Of a stretch of DNA of 19,046 nucleotides, positions 9,835-17,897 are shown one piece after another. The position numbers and the translations under genes are program-made. The first letter of the stretch is position 1. Each line of letters starts with the position of its first letter. The stretch covers positions 1 to 19,046 of the forward strand of contig JAUQPQ010000026.1 in assembly GCA_030550295.1 (NCBI GenBank). Reading direction: 5' to 3'. The notes under the pieces are model-generated. The model worked only from the letters and a program-made list of their open reading frames with translations, was not told where the DNA came from and made no database searches. This stretch comes from Chloroflexota bacterium. Its GTDB lineage: Bacteria > Chloroflexota > Dehalococcoidia > SM23-28-2 > HRBIN24.

Positions 9835-10242
9835 ATGCCTACCATAAACCAACTAGTGCGCAAAGGGCGGAAGCCTTTAAAGAAGAAGAGCAAGGCCCCC
9901 GCCCTCCTGTATCATTTCAATTCCCTGCGGGGGGAGATGGACATCCTTTCCTCGCCGCAGAAGAGGGGGGTGGTCACCGCTGTGCGTACCATGACCCCCA
10001 AGAAGCCTAATTCGGCTTTGCGCAAGATAGCCAAGGTTCGGCTCACCAATGGCATAGAGGTGACTGCCTACATTCCTGGCGAGGGGCACAACGTGCAGGA
10101 GCACTCCATCGTTTTGGTGAGGGGAGGCCGTGTCAAGGACCTGCCTGGCGTACGCTACCATATCGTTCGGGGCGCTTTGGACTGCGCTGGTGTCCAAGGT
10201 CGGCGTCAACAGCGCAGCAAGTATGGGGCTCGGCGCCCCTAA
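9835..10242 (+). CDS. rpsL: 30S ribosomal protein S12
   Basis: The 135-residue S12 sits at the decoding centre. It opens with MPTINQLVRKGRK and keeps TPKKPNSALRK (54-64, including the streptomycin-site lysine) and GGRVKDLPGVRYHI (97-110, with the usually modified Asp at 102). Between APAL and SPQKRG it carries a ~13-residue insert, as in Bacillus S12 and unlike the short E. coli form. An upstream in-frame ATG at 9796 would add 13 unrelated residues; the ATG at 9835 matches the universal S12 N-terminus and follows the purine-rich tract. It is the first gene of the operon, and the two streptomycin-site motifs are wild type. Confidence 0.97.
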   Translation: MPTINQLVRKGRKPLKKKSKAPALLYHFNSLRGEMDILSSPQKRGVVTAVRTMTPKKPNSALRKIAKVRLTNGIEVTAYIPGEGHNVQEHSIVLVRGGRVKDLPGVRYHIVRGALDCAGVQGRRQQRSKYGARRP

Positions 10243-10257
10243 AGGAGGCCTAAGGTT

Positions 10258-10731
10258 ATGCCCAGGCGCAAAGGGCGTGTAGTAAAGCGCGAGGTGCCCC
10301 CTGACCCAAAGTTTGGGAGCGTCTGGGTGCAGAAGTTCATCAATCACATCATGTGGAAGGGCAAGAAGTCTAAGGCGGAAAAGATAGTGTACCGGGCCCT
10401 CGACCTGGTGGCGCAACGCGCTAGCGAAGATCCGCTACGTGTGTTTGAGCAGGCGGTACGCAACTGTATGCCGGTCTTAGAGGTGCGCCCTCGCCGGGTG
10501 GGTGGTGCCACCTACCAGATACCCATCGAGGTGAGGCCTGAACGGCAGGTATCCCTGGCTATGCGCTGGATCAGGGATGCTGCCCGTGCCCGCAAGGGGC
10601 GCCCCATGTTTGAGCGGCTGGCAGCCGAGCTTTTGGACGCTTACCGTGGCACCGGGGCGGCCGTCAAGCGCCGTGACGATACTCACCGAATGGCCGAGGC
10701 TAACCGGGCCTTCGTCCATTACCGGTGGTGA
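10258..10731 (+). CDS. rpsG: 30S ribosomal protein S7
   Basis: The 157-residue S7 nucleates assembly of the 30S head by binding 16S rRNA. It starts MPRRKGRV and contains FINHIMWKGKKSKAEKIVY and the conserved central block EVRPRRVGGATYQIPIEVRPER, followed by the basic C-terminal half RRDDTHRMAEANRAFVHYRW. Length is normal. AGGAGG lies directly after the rpsL stop and nine bases before this ATG, giving a 15-base gap. In E. coli S7 is the autogenous repressor of the str operon; whether it acts on the leader here is unknown. Confidence 0.97.
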   Translation: MPRRKGRVVKREVPPDPKFGSVWVQKFINHIMWKGKKSKAEKIVYRALDLVAQRASEDPLRVFEQAVRNCMPVLEVRPRRVGGATYQIPIEVRPERQVSLAMRWIRDAARARKGRPMFERLAAELLDAYRGTGAAVKRRDDTHRMAEANRAFVHYRW

Positions 10732-10743
10732 TGAGGGGAACCC

Positions 10744-12828
10744 ATGAGAGAAGTCCCGATAGAGCGAGTACGTAATATAGGCATCATCGCCCATATAGAT
10801 GCCGGCAAGACCACCGTTACCGAGCGCATCCTGTATTTTACAGGACGTACCTACAAGATCGGCGAGGTGGATGAAGGGACGGCCACCATGGACTACCTGC
10901 CCCAAGAGAGGGAGCGGGGTATCACCATAACCGCGGCCGCTACTTCCTGCACCTGGCGAGACCACCTGATCAACATCGTCGATACGCCGGGACACGTAGA
11001 CTTCACAGTAGAGGTGGAGCGAAGCCTTCGTGTCTTGGATGGGGGGATAGTGGTATTCGAGGCTGTCCATGGCGTCCAGAGCCAGTCGGAGACGGTATGG
11101 CGTCAGGCCGACCGTTACCGCGTCCCTCGCATCTGTTTCGTAAACAAGATGGACCGCCTTGGGGCCGACTTCTGGCGCACGGTGGAGATGATTCGCGACC
11201 GCTTAGGGGCTAGGCCGGTGGCCCTCCAGATCCCCATCGGCGCTGAGGCCTCCTTTCAGGGCGTGGTAGACCTAGTTGAAGAGGTGGCATGGCTCTTCTC
11301 CGATGATCCTGATGCTCCTCCTCAGCGCATCGCCATCCCCTATGAGCTTAGGGAGGAGGCCCGCAAGCGCCGGGAGCAGATGATTGAGGCCCTGGCAGAA
11401 GTAGACGACCAAGTCCTCATAAGCTATGTAGAGGGTCACGCCCTTTCGCCTCAGGAGATAAAGAAGGCGATACGTAGGGCCACTATCTCTTACCTTATCA
11501 CCCCTGTGTTGTGTGGCGCTGCCCTGCGCAACAAGGGCATTCAGCCCCTCCTAGACGCCGTAGTAGATTACCTGCCTTCCCCTGCCGACCTGCCCCCGGT
11601 GAAGGGAGCTGATCCCGAGACGGGCCAGGAGGTGCAGCGGCACCCCAGCGACGATGAGCCTTTCGCTGCTTTGGCCTTCAAGGTGGTGGCAGACCCATAC
11701 GTGGGGCGTTTGGTTTATCTCCGCGTTTACTCGGGCTGCATCCGGCAGGGAGCCAACGTCTACAACTCCACCCGTAGGCATCGGGAGCGCATGGGCCGGA
11801 TAATGCGCGTCCACGCCAATCGTCGTGAAGACATACCAGAGGTAAGGGCGGGGATGATCGCTGCCACGGTGGGCCTCAAGAACACGTTTACTGGCGACAC
11901 CCTCTGCTCTGAGAGCCACCCCATCCTCTTAGAGGCCATCAGGTTCCCCGAGCCGGTGGTGGCGGTGGCCATTGAGCCCAAGTCTCAGGACGAGCAGGAG
12001 AAGCTGGCCCTTACCCTGGCCCGCATGTCGGAGGAGGATCCCACCTTCCGCTATCGTTACGATCCTGAGACGGGCCAGACGATCATCTCGGGCATGGGGG
12101 AGCTGCATTTGGAGATAGTAGTGGACCGCATGCGCCGGGAGTTTGGGATGGAGGCCAGGGTAGGGCGCCCCGAGGTGGCCTATAAGGAGACCATCACCCG
12201 CCCTGCCCGGGCCGAAGGGCGCTTCATCCGCCAGACGGGTGGGCGTGGCCAGTATGGGGTGGTAGTGGTGGAGGTGGAGCCCCTGCCCCGGGGCAGCGGC
12301 TTCCAGTTTGAGGACCGCACCGTAGGGGGCGTTATACCTAAGGAGTTCATCCCTGCTGTGGAGAAGGGGGCCCGGCAGGCCCTCGAGTCGGGCGTGCTGG
12401 CCAACTACCCGGTCATTGACGTCAAGGTGACCTTGGTAGATGGGCAGCACCACCCGGTAGACTCCTCCACCTTCGCCTTTGAGATGGCAGGGGCCATAGC
12501 GGTGCGGGAAGGCTTACGTCAGGGTGAGCCTGTACTACTGGAGCCCATCATGAAGCTGGAGATAGCCACCCCAGAGGAGTTCTTCGGCGACATTTTGGGC
12601 GATATTGTGGCCCGGCGTGGCCATGTCGTCCATGTGGACCATCAGGGGCACCTGCGCCTCATCACTGCCCTTGTGCCCCTGGCCGAGCTCTTCAACTACG
12701 CCACCGACCTTCGTTCCCTCTCCCAGGGCCGGGCCACGTACACCATGGAGTTCGACCACTACGAGCCCTTGCCCCAGTCTCTGGCTGAGGCGATAGTTGG
12801 GCGGGCCAAGGGCGCTGTCCGGAGGTAG
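10744..12828 (+). CDS. fusA: translation elongation factor G
   Basis: This 694-residue GTPase drives ribosomal translocation. The G domain shows the P-loop AHIDAGKT (16-23), switch I ending RERGITI (56-62), switch II DTPGHVDF (80-87) with the catalytic His84, and NKMD at 134-137. Domains II-V follow, including GMGELHLEIVVDRM and, near the C-terminus, EFFGDILGDIVARRGHV. Length is standard for canonical EF-G and no paralogue-type motif changes are seen. It starts 12 bases after rpsG. Unlike many bacteria, the next gene is rpsJ rather than tuf, only five bases on. Confidence 0.98.
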   Translation: MREVPIERVRNIGIIAHIDAGKTTVTERILYFTGRTYKIGEVDEGTATMDYLPQERERGITITAAATSCTWRDHLINIVDTPGHVDFTVEVERSLRVLDGGIVVFEAVHGVQSQSETVWRQADRYRVPRICFVNKMDRLGADFWRTVEMIRDRLGARPVALQIPIGAEASFQGVVDLVEEVAWLFSDDPDAPPQRIAIPYELREEARKRREQMIEALAEVDDQVLISYVEGHALSPQEIKKAIRRATISYLITPVLCGAALRNKGIQPLLDAVVDYLPSPADLPPVKGADPETGQEVQRHPSDDEPFAALAFKVVADPYVGRLVYLRVYSGCIRQGANVYNSTRRHRERMGRIMRVHANRREDIPEVRAGMIAATVGLKNTFTGDTLCSESHPILLEAIRFPEPVVAVAIEPKSQDEQEKLALTLARMSEEDPTFRYRYDPETGQTIISGMGELHLEIVVDRMRREFGMEARVGRPEVAYKETITRPARAEGRFIRQTGGRGQYGVVVVEVEPLPRGSGFQFEDRTVGGVIPKEFIPAVEKGARQALESGVLANYPVIDVKVTLVDGQHHPVDSSTFAFEMAGAIAVREGLRQGEPVLLEPIMKLEIATPEEFFGDILGDIVARRGHVVHVDHQGHLRLITALVPLAELFNYATDLRSLSQGRATYTMEFDHYEPLPQSLAEAIVGRAKGAVRR

Positions 12829-12833
12829 AGGCC

Positions 12834-13142
12834 GTGGCCCGGCAGAAGATCCGCATTAAGCTCAAGGCCTATGACCACCGCATCTTGGACCAATCGGCCC
12901 GAATGATCGTAGAAGCGGCCGAGAGGGCAGGTGCCGCGGTAGCGGGCCCCATACCCCTGCCCACCGAGATCCGCCGCTTCTGCGTTCTGCGCTCACCCCA
13001 CATAGATAAGGACTCGCGGGAACACTTCGAGATTCGGACGCATAGGAGGCTAATAGAGATCATCAACCCGGACTCTAAGACAGTTGATGCCCTTATGAGG
13101 CTCCAGCTACCTTCAGGGGTGGACATAGAGATAAAGCTATGA
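12834..13142 (+). CDS. rpsJ: 30S ribosomal protein S10 (GTG start)
   Basis: The 102-residue S10 begins ARQKIRIKLKAYDHRILD and ends with the typical LMRLQLPSGVDIEIKL. It is a 30S head protein; with NusB it also forms the boxA-binding complex in rRNA antitermination in E. coli, which is relevant because a boxA-like site lies in the rRNA leader of this window. The start is GTG at 12834, with GGAGGT inside the end of fusA a few bases earlier. It joins the str and S10 clusters without a promoter gap and overlaps rplC by four bases (ATGA). Confidence 0.96.
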   Translation: MARQKIRIKLKAYDHRILDQSARMIVEAAERAGAAVAGPIPLPTEIRRFCVLRSPHIDKDSREHFEIRTHRRLIEIINPDSKTVDALMRLQLPSGVDIEIKL

Positions 13143-13807
13143 AGATAGGCGGCATCTTAGGGCGAAAACTTGGCATGACCCAGATCTTCGGGGCCGATGG
13201 TACGGCCCTTCCTGTCACGGTACTTGAGGCCCTTCCCTCCACCGTCGTACAGGTGAAGAGCCAGGAGAAGGACGGTTACAACGCCGTCCAGCTGGGGTAC
13301 GGCTTCCGGAGGAGGCTGAACAAACCCCTCCAAGGCCACATGAAGGGGCTAGGGCAGTTCCGATATCTGCGTGAATTTCCGGTGGAGGACCCCGGCCAGT
13401 GGCAGGTAGGCCAGAAGGTGGGATGCGAGATATTCCAGCCTGGCGACCTGGTGGACGTTGTGGGAATATCCAAGGGGAAGGGGTTTGCAGGGGTAGTCAA
13501 GCGCCACGGCTTCGCCGGGGGGCCTAAGAGCCACGGCCAGTCTGACCGTTGGCGGGCTCCTGGCTCCATAGGTGCAGGGACCGACCCAGGCCGGGTAATA
13601 AAGGGCCTACGTATGGCAGGCCATATGGGCGCCTGTCAGGTGACGGCGAAGAACCTTTTAGTTGTCCATGTGGACCCTGCCAAGGGGATCATGATGGTCA
13701 AGGGGGCAGTGCCAGGCCACAAAGGAAGCTTACTAAAGATCCAGTTCGCCAACGCTGCCGATGACTTGAAGAAGAGGAGGGCCAAGGCCAGTGTTGCTGG
13801 CAGTTAA
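13139..13807 (+). CDS. rplC: 50S ribosomal protein L3
   Basis: The 222-residue L3 has the N-terminal GGILGRKLGMTQIF and the conserved central loop around 118-165: GISKGKGFAGVVKRHGF, then GPKSHGQSDRWRAPGSIG, then GRVIKGLRMAGHMG. That loop reaches toward the peptidyl-transferase centre. It binds near the 3' end of 23S early in 50S assembly. Start ATG overlaps the rpsJ stop (ATGA), indicating translational coupling; its end overlaps the start of rplD by 17 bases. Confidence 0.97.
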   Translation: MKIGGILGRKLGMTQIFGADGTALPVTVLEALPSTVVQVKSQEKDGYNAVQLGYGFRRRLNKPLQGHMKGLGQFRYLREFPVEDPGQWQVGQKVGCEIFQPGDLVDVVGISKGKGFAGVVKRHGFAGGPKSHGQSDRWRAPGSIGAGTDPGRVIKGLRMAGHMGACQVTAKNLLVVHVDPAKGIMMVKGAVPGHKGSLLKIQFANAADDLKKRRAKASVAGS

Positions 13808-14459
13808 GAACGTCCAGGGAGAAGAAATAGAGACCATTGAGGTAGAAGACTACGTCTTTGGGATCCGCCCCAACAAGGCCGTCCTCCATCAGGCGTACGT
13901 TGCCCAAAGGGCCAACCAGCGGCAAGGGACTGTTAGCACCAAGACGCGGGGCGAGGTGAAAGGGAGCACCCGGAAGGTGCGGCCTCAGAAGTACACCGGC
14001 CGCGCTCGCCAGGGGAGCATAAGGGCCCCCCATTGGCGCCACGGCGGCATCGTCTTTGGGCCTAAGCCCCGTGACTACTCCCAGAAGCTGCCCAAGAAGA
14101 TGCGCCGCCTCGCCATCCGCTCTGCCCTATCGGCCAAGGTGGCCGATGGCGAGCTGATAGTGGTGGACAAGCTTGAGTTCCCCCAACCCAGCGCCAAAGA
14201 GATGGCCCGAATATTGCAGAACCTAGGGGTAGACCGCTCTGCCCTCATAGTCACCGGCGAGCCCGACCGCAACGTCTACCTCTCTGTACGCAATCTGGAG
14301 AGAAAGTCTTACCAGCCTGCCTCTTACCTTAACGTGGTGGACCTTCTCCATCACCGCTATCTAGTGATGACGGTAGCAGCGGTACGCAAGGCCGAAGAGG
14401 TGTGGGGCCAGGAGGCGGACAGGCGAAGGGCCCTGAGGAGGTGTGGTGTCAATGGCTAA
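13791..14459 (+). CDS. rplD: 50S ribosomal protein L4 (GTG start)
   Basis: The 222-residue L4 carries the long loop that lines the peptide exit tunnel, here KVRPQKYTGRARQGSIRAPH (about 62-81), followed by HGGIVFGPKPRDY. In the normally near-invariant QKGTGRA tip the first Gly is replaced by Tyr68 (codon TAC at 13992-13994). In E. coli L4 also represses the S10 operon; nothing in this sequence tests that here. GTG at 13791 has AGGAGG ten bases upstream, within rplC; TTG three bases later is an alternative. It overlaps rplC by 17 bases and rplW by 8. Confidence 0.96.
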   Translation: MLLAVKNVQGEEIETIEVEDYVFGIRPNKAVLHQAYVAQRANQRQGTVSTKTRGEVKGSTRKVRPQKYTGRARQGSIRAPHWRHGGIVFGPKPRDYSQKLPKKMRRLAIRSALSAKVADGELIVVDKLEFPQPSAKEMARILQNLGVDRSALIVTGEPDRNVYLSVRNLERKSYQPASYLNVVDLLHHRYLVMTVAAVRKAEEVWGQEADRRRALRRCGVNG

Positions 14460-14751
14460 GGCCCTCCACCCCACCCACATCGTCCTCCGCCCCGTAGTGA
14501 CCGAAAAGGCTACGAGGCTGGCAGAGCTAGGAAAGTACGTCTTCCAGGTCCACCCTGAGGCCACCAAGACCCAGATCAAAGAGGCAGTGGAAAAGGTCTT
14601 TGGGGTAAAGGTGACGAAGGTGAACGTCGTCACGCTGCAGGAGAAGGCGCGCCGCACTCGCACCGGCCACCTCCTCCTGGGCCGGCCGTGGAAGAAGGCC
14701 ATCGTCACCTTGGCGCCTGGCCACCGCATAGAGATATTCGAGGGCGTATAA
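14452..14751 (+). CDS. rplW: 50S ribosomal protein L23
   Basis: The 99-residue L23 sits at the tunnel exit and helps dock trigger factor and SRP. It has the N-terminal ILRPVVTEK-like motif (HIVLRPVVTEKATRL) and the block FGVKVTKVNVVTLQ, ending in a lysine/glycine-rich tail. The reading frame extends to GTG codons at 14443 and 14446, but AGGAGGT (14436-14442) is correctly spaced for ATG 14452. It overlaps the end of rplD by eight bases. Confidence 0.94.
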   Translation: MAKALHPTHIVLRPVVTEKATRLAELGKYVFQVHPEATKTQIKEAVEKVFGVKVTKVNVVTLQEKARRTRTGHLLLGRPWKKAIVTLAPGHRIEIFEGV

Positions 14752-14754
14752 GCG

Positions 14755-15582
14755 ATGGGCATTAAGGTCTACAAACCCACCTCACCGGGTAGGCGCAACG
14801 CCACTGGCTACACCTTTGATGAGATCACCAAGGAGGAGCCGGAGAAGTCCCTCACCATCCCCAAGAAGCGGACAGGCGGGCGCAACAACCAGGGCCGCAT
14901 CACCGTCCGCCACCGGGGCGGGGGTGCCAAGCGGCAAATTCGCATAATAGACTTCCGGCGCGACAAGTGGGGTGTGCCGGGCAAGGTAGCGGCCATCGAG
15001 TACGACCCTAACCGCTCTGCCCGTATCGCCCTCATCCACTATGTCGATGGCGAAAAGCGGTATATCATATGTCCCTTGGGGTTGCAGGTAGGGGACACGG
15101 TGATGGCTGGGCCCGGCGCAGAGGTGAAACCTGGCAACGCCCTGCCCTTGAGGGAGATCCCTGTAGGGACGCTTGTGCACAACATAGAGCTCCAGAAGGG
15201 CAAGGGGGGCAAGCTGGTCCGCAGCGCCGGCGCTGCCGCCCAGGTACTGGGCCGAGAGGAGCGGTATGTCTTAGTGCGCCTCCCATCGGGGGAGGTGAGG
15301 CGGGTATTAGGGGAATGCATGGCCACCGTAGGGCAGGTGGGCAACGTAGAGCATGACCAGATCCGCCTAGGGAAGGCTGGGCGGCGGCGCCTCTTAGGAT
15401 GGCGTCCCGCCGTGAGGGGATCGGCCATGACGCCGCGCGACCATCCTCACGGGGGAGGGGAGGGCCGGGCCCCCATAGGTCTGCCCCATCCTAAGACGCC
15501 CTGGGGGAAGCCTGCCCTGGGAATGCGCACCCGTCGCCGCCGGGAGACAGACCAGTACATCGTGCGGCGCCGGTATGAGTAG
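14755..15582 (+). CDS. rplB: 50S ribosomal protein L2
   Basis: The 275-residue L2 is one of the most conserved 50S proteins, needed for subunit association and peptidyl-transferase assembly. It shows RNNQGRITVRHRGGGAKRQIR at about 43-63 and the C-terminal signature MTPRDHPHGGGEGR (225-238), whose His corresponds to the functionally important His229 of E. coli. Length is normal. It begins three bases after the rplW stop. Confidence 0.98.
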   Translation: MGIKVYKPTSPGRRNATGYTFDEITKEEPEKSLTIPKKRTGGRNNQGRITVRHRGGGAKRQIRIIDFRRDKWGVPGKVAAIEYDPNRSARIALIHYVDGEKRYIICPLGLQVGDTVMAGPGAEVKPGNALPLREIPVGTLVHNIELQKGKGGKLVRSAGAAAQVLGREERYVLVRLPSGEVRRVLGECMATVGQVGNVEHDQIRLGKAGRRRLLGWRPAVRGSAMTPRDHPHGGGEGRAPIGLPHPKTPWGKPALGMRTRRRRETDQYIVRRRYE

Positions 15583-15596
15583 GAGGTGAGCAGACG

Positions 15597-15887
15597 TTGT
15601 CCCGCTCCCGCAAGAAAGGTCCCTATGTGGACTCCAAGCTGATAGAAAAGGTGATGAAGGTGAAGCGGTCGGGCCAGAAGGTGGTCATAAAGACCTGGTC
15701 CCGCCGGTCCACCATCGTCCCAGAGATGGTGGGCCTCACCATCGCAGTGCACGATGGCAGGCGCCACGTTCCCATATATATTACGGAGAACATGGTGGGC
15801 CACAAGTTGGGGGAGTTCGCCCCCACCCGCACCTTCCGAGGCCATAGCGGCAAGACAGCCCAGGTGGCCCGCCTCAAGAAGAAGTAG
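15597..15887 (+). CDS. rpsS: 30S ribosomal protein S19 (TTG start)
   Basis: The 96-residue S19 binds the 30S head with S13. It starts SRSRKKGPYVDSKL and contains WSRRSTIVPEMVGLTIAVHDG and HKLGEFAPTRTFRGH. No ATG is available at the family N-terminus; TTG at 15597 preceded by AGGAGGTGA with seven-base spacing is clearly the start. The rare initiation codon is offset by a full-strength ribosome binding site. Confidence 0.96.
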   Translation: MSRSRKKGPYVDSKLIEKVMKVKRSGQKVVIKTWSRRSTIVPEMVGLTIAVHDGRRHVPIYITENMVGHKLGEFAPTRTFRGHSGKTAQVARLKKK

Positions 15888-15889
15888 CC

Positions 15890-16222
15890 ATGGAAGTGAA
15901 GGCCTTGGCGCGCAACCTGCCCATCTCCCCCAAGAAGGCCCGCCTCATATTGGACGAGATAAGGGGCAAGCGGGTAGATGAGGCCCTCACCATCTTGCGC
16001 TTCATGCCTACCCCTAAGGCGAAGCTGGTGGCCAAGGTGGTGCGCTCGGCTGCCGCCAACGCCGAGAACAACTACAGCATGGATCCCCGCCGGCTGCGGG
16101 TGGTGGCATGCTGGGCTGGTGACGCCCTCCGCCTCAAGAGGCTCGACCCGCGGGCTCGGGGCCGGGCCAACATCCTACAGCGTCGGCGCTGTCACATAAC
16201 GATAGTGGTGGACGAGGTGTAG
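15890..16222 (+). CDS. rplV: 50S ribosomal protein L22
   Basis: The 110-residue L22 lines the exit tunnel together with L4. It has the core LPISPKKARLILDEIRGK and AANAENNYSMDPRRLRVV, and the beta-hairpin segment RLKRLDPRARGRANILQRR (about 81-99) that reaches the tunnel constriction. No deletion in the hairpin is apparent against the usual pattern. It starts two bases after rpsS and ends three bases before rpsC. Confidence 0.97.
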   Translation: MEVKALARNLPISPKKARLILDEIRGKRVDEALTILRFMPTPKAKLVAKVVRSAAANAENNYSMDPRRLRVVACWAGDALRLKRLDPRARGRANILQRRRCHITIVVDEV

Positions 16223-16225
16223 AGT

Positions 16226-16939
16226 ATGGGCCATAAGATCCATCCTATAGGGCTACGCATAGGCATAATCTACGATTGGCAGAGCAAATGGTTCACCGAT
16301 AAGAAGCCCGCCTACACTCAGCTCCTCCACGAAGACATCGAGATCCGCCGCCGAGTGTTTGAGATGCTGCCTGATGCAGCCATCTCCAAGGTAGAGATAG
16401 ACCGGAACGCCAACCAGGTAGGCGTCACCATCCACACAGCCCGCCCGGGTATCGTCATCGGTCGTGGGGGGCAGCGGGTGGAGGAGATCCGCACCGCCTT
16501 GGAGGCCCTTACGGGCAAGAGGATACGAGTGAACATCCAAGAGGTGCCAGTGCCCGAGCTAGACGCCCGCCTAGTGGCCCAGACCATCGCCAGCCAGATA
16601 GAGAGGCGCATATCCCATCGGCGGGCCATGAAGCGAGCGATAGCCTTGGCCATGCAGAGGGGCGCCCTGGGCATAAAGATACGTGTAGCCGGACGCCTAG
16701 GGGGTGCAGAGATGAGCCGTAAAGCGGTAGAGTTAGTGGGTAGGGTACCCCTCCATACCTTACGGGCCCACATCGACTATGGCTTCGCCCAGGCTGTAAT
16801 ACCCCAGGGGGTCATCGGCGTAAAAGTTTGGATCTACACCGGCGATGCCCTCCTGCCGGTGGAGAGACGAGGCGAAGAGGCCCCCTTCGTCGAGGTATCC
16901 CCGGAGGTGAGCATCGATGCTTCAGCCACGGAGAGTTAA
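16226..16939 (+). CDS. rpsC: 30S ribosomal protein S3
   Basis: The 237-residue S3 is at the mRNA entry channel. It begins GHKIHPIGLRIGI, has a type II KH domain with the GxxG loop GRGG at 79-82, and a C-terminal domain with RGALGIKIRVAGRLGGAEMSR and the DYGFAQAVIPQGVIGVKVWI strand. The last ~25 residues are an acidic tail; their coding end overlaps the start of rplP by 23 bases. Confidence 0.98.
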   Translation: MGHKIHPIGLRIGIIYDWQSKWFTDKKPAYTQLLHEDIEIRRRVFEMLPDAAISKVEIDRNANQVGVTIHTARPGIVIGRGGQRVEEIRTALEALTGKRIRVNIQEVPVPELDARLVAQTIASQIERRISHRRAMKRAIALAMQRGALGIKIRVAGRLGGAEMSRKAVELVGRVPLHTLRAHIDYGFAQAVIPQGVIGVKVWIYTGDALLPVERRGEEAPFVEVSPEVSIDASATES

Positions 16940-17333
16940 ATATCGGAAGCAGCAGCGGGGACGGCTTAAGGGGAGGGCCAACTCGGGCAACGTGGTGGCC
17001 TTTGGCGAGTATGGCCTTCAGGCTCTAGGGGCCTGCTGGCTCACAGCCCGCCAGATCGAGGCTGCCCGCCGCGTTATCATCCGCTCTGTGCGGCGGGGTG
17101 GCAAAATGTGGATCCGTGTCTTTCCCGACAAGCCCATCACCAAGAAGCCATTGGAGACGCGCATGGGAGGGGGTAAGGGCCCTGTGGAGTATTGGGCGGC
17201 GGTGGTCAGGCCCGGCCGCATCATCTTCGAGATAGCTGGGGTGAGGGAAGAGATAGCACGTGAGGTACTCTCACAAGCTGCTCAGAAGCTCCCCATCCCC
17301 TGCCGTGTCGTCAGGAGGAGGGAGGTGGCGTAG
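16917..17333 (+). CDS. rplP: 50S ribosomal protein L16
   Basis: The 138-residue L16 is near the A-site tRNA elbow. It begins LQPRRVKYRKQQRGRLKG and keeps FGEYGLQAL, WLTARQIEAARR, IRVFPDKPITKKP and RMGGGKGPVEYWAAVVRPG. The ATG lies inside the rpsC reading frame and is preceded by GGAGGTGA with good spacing, so the 23-base overlap is real rather than a start error; it implies coupled translation. Confidence 0.97.
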   Translation: MLQPRRVKYRKQQRGRLKGRANSGNVVAFGEYGLQALGACWLTARQIEAARRVIIRSVRRGGKMWIRVFPDKPITKKPLETRMGGGKGPVEYWAAVVRPGRIIFEIAGVREEIAREVLSQAAQKLPIPCRVVRRREVA

Positions 17334-17337
17334 GGCC

Positions 17338-17559
17338 ATGGGCCGCTACATAAAGACACCCCAGGAGATCCGGGGCCTCTCCGCGGCGAGCCTCGCCAAA
17401 GAGATAGAGGAGGCCTACCGTCAGCTTTTCCAGCTGCGGCTGCGCCTTCAGACCCGACAGCTCCAGGACCATCGACAGGTGTGGAAGATGCGGCGCCACC
17501 TGGCGCGCCTGCTGAGCGAGCAGAGGGCAAGGCAGCTGGCCCGGGAGGGGGGTAAGTAG
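17338..17559 (+). CDS. rpmC: 50S ribosomal protein L29
   Basis: The 73-residue L29 is a helical protein at the tunnel exit. It contains the family pattern L-x-KEIEEAYRQLFQLRLRLQTRQL followed by a second basic helix, VWKMRRHLARLLSEQRARQL. The frame runs upstream to an ATG at 17260 inside rplP, but that extension is unrelated to L29; ATG 17338, four bases after the rplP stop and behind GGAGG, gives the normal length. Confidence 0.94.
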   Translation: MGRYIKTPQEIRGLSAASLAKEIEEAYRQLFQLRLRLQTRQLQDHRQVWKMRRHLARLLSEQRARQLAREGGK

Positions 17560-17561
17560 CC

Positions 17562-17897
17562 ATGGCCCAGAACGTCCACTATGGGCGCCGCAAGGTGCTA
17601 GAAGGAGTAGTGGTGAGCGACAAGATGCAGAAAACGGTGGTGGTGGCGGTGGAGCGCATCACCCGCCATCCCCTGTACAAAAAGACCGTTCGTAAGGTGA
17701 AAAAGTACAAAGCCCACGACGAGGATAACGCCTGTCGCGTAGGAGACCGGGTGCGCATCGTAGAGACGCGGCCCCTTTCCAAGACGAAGCGATGGCGAGT
17801 AGTGGAGATCCTGGAGAGGGGCCGCCTCCCAGAGGTGCCAGCGGCTGCCCTAGGCCTTGTCGATGACTCCTCCGCAGAGGGGGGTGAAGGAGGATGA
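17562..17897 (+). CDS. rpsQ: 30S ribosomal protein S17 with extended C-terminus
   Basis: The S17 core (about 10-85) has LEGVVVSDKMQKTVVVAVER, HPLYKKTVRKVKKYKAHDE and the RVGDRVRIVETRPLSKTKRW motif that binds 16S. At 111 residues it is longer than the usual ~85, because of a ~25-residue acidic, glycine/alanine-rich tail without recognisable domain. It starts two bases after rpmC and overlaps rplN by four bases (ATGA). Confidence 0.96.
   Translation: MAQNVHYGRRKVLEGVVVSDKMQKTVVVAVERITRHPLYKKTVRKVKKYKAHDEDNACRVGDRVRIVETRPLSKTKRWRVVEILERGRLPEVPAAALGLVDDSSAEGGEGG

Noticed and set aside
9898..9955. Apparent insertion in S12 between APAL and SPQKRG
   Set aside because: Bacillus-type S12 proteins have an insert of the same place and size, so it is a normal lineage form rather than a novelty.
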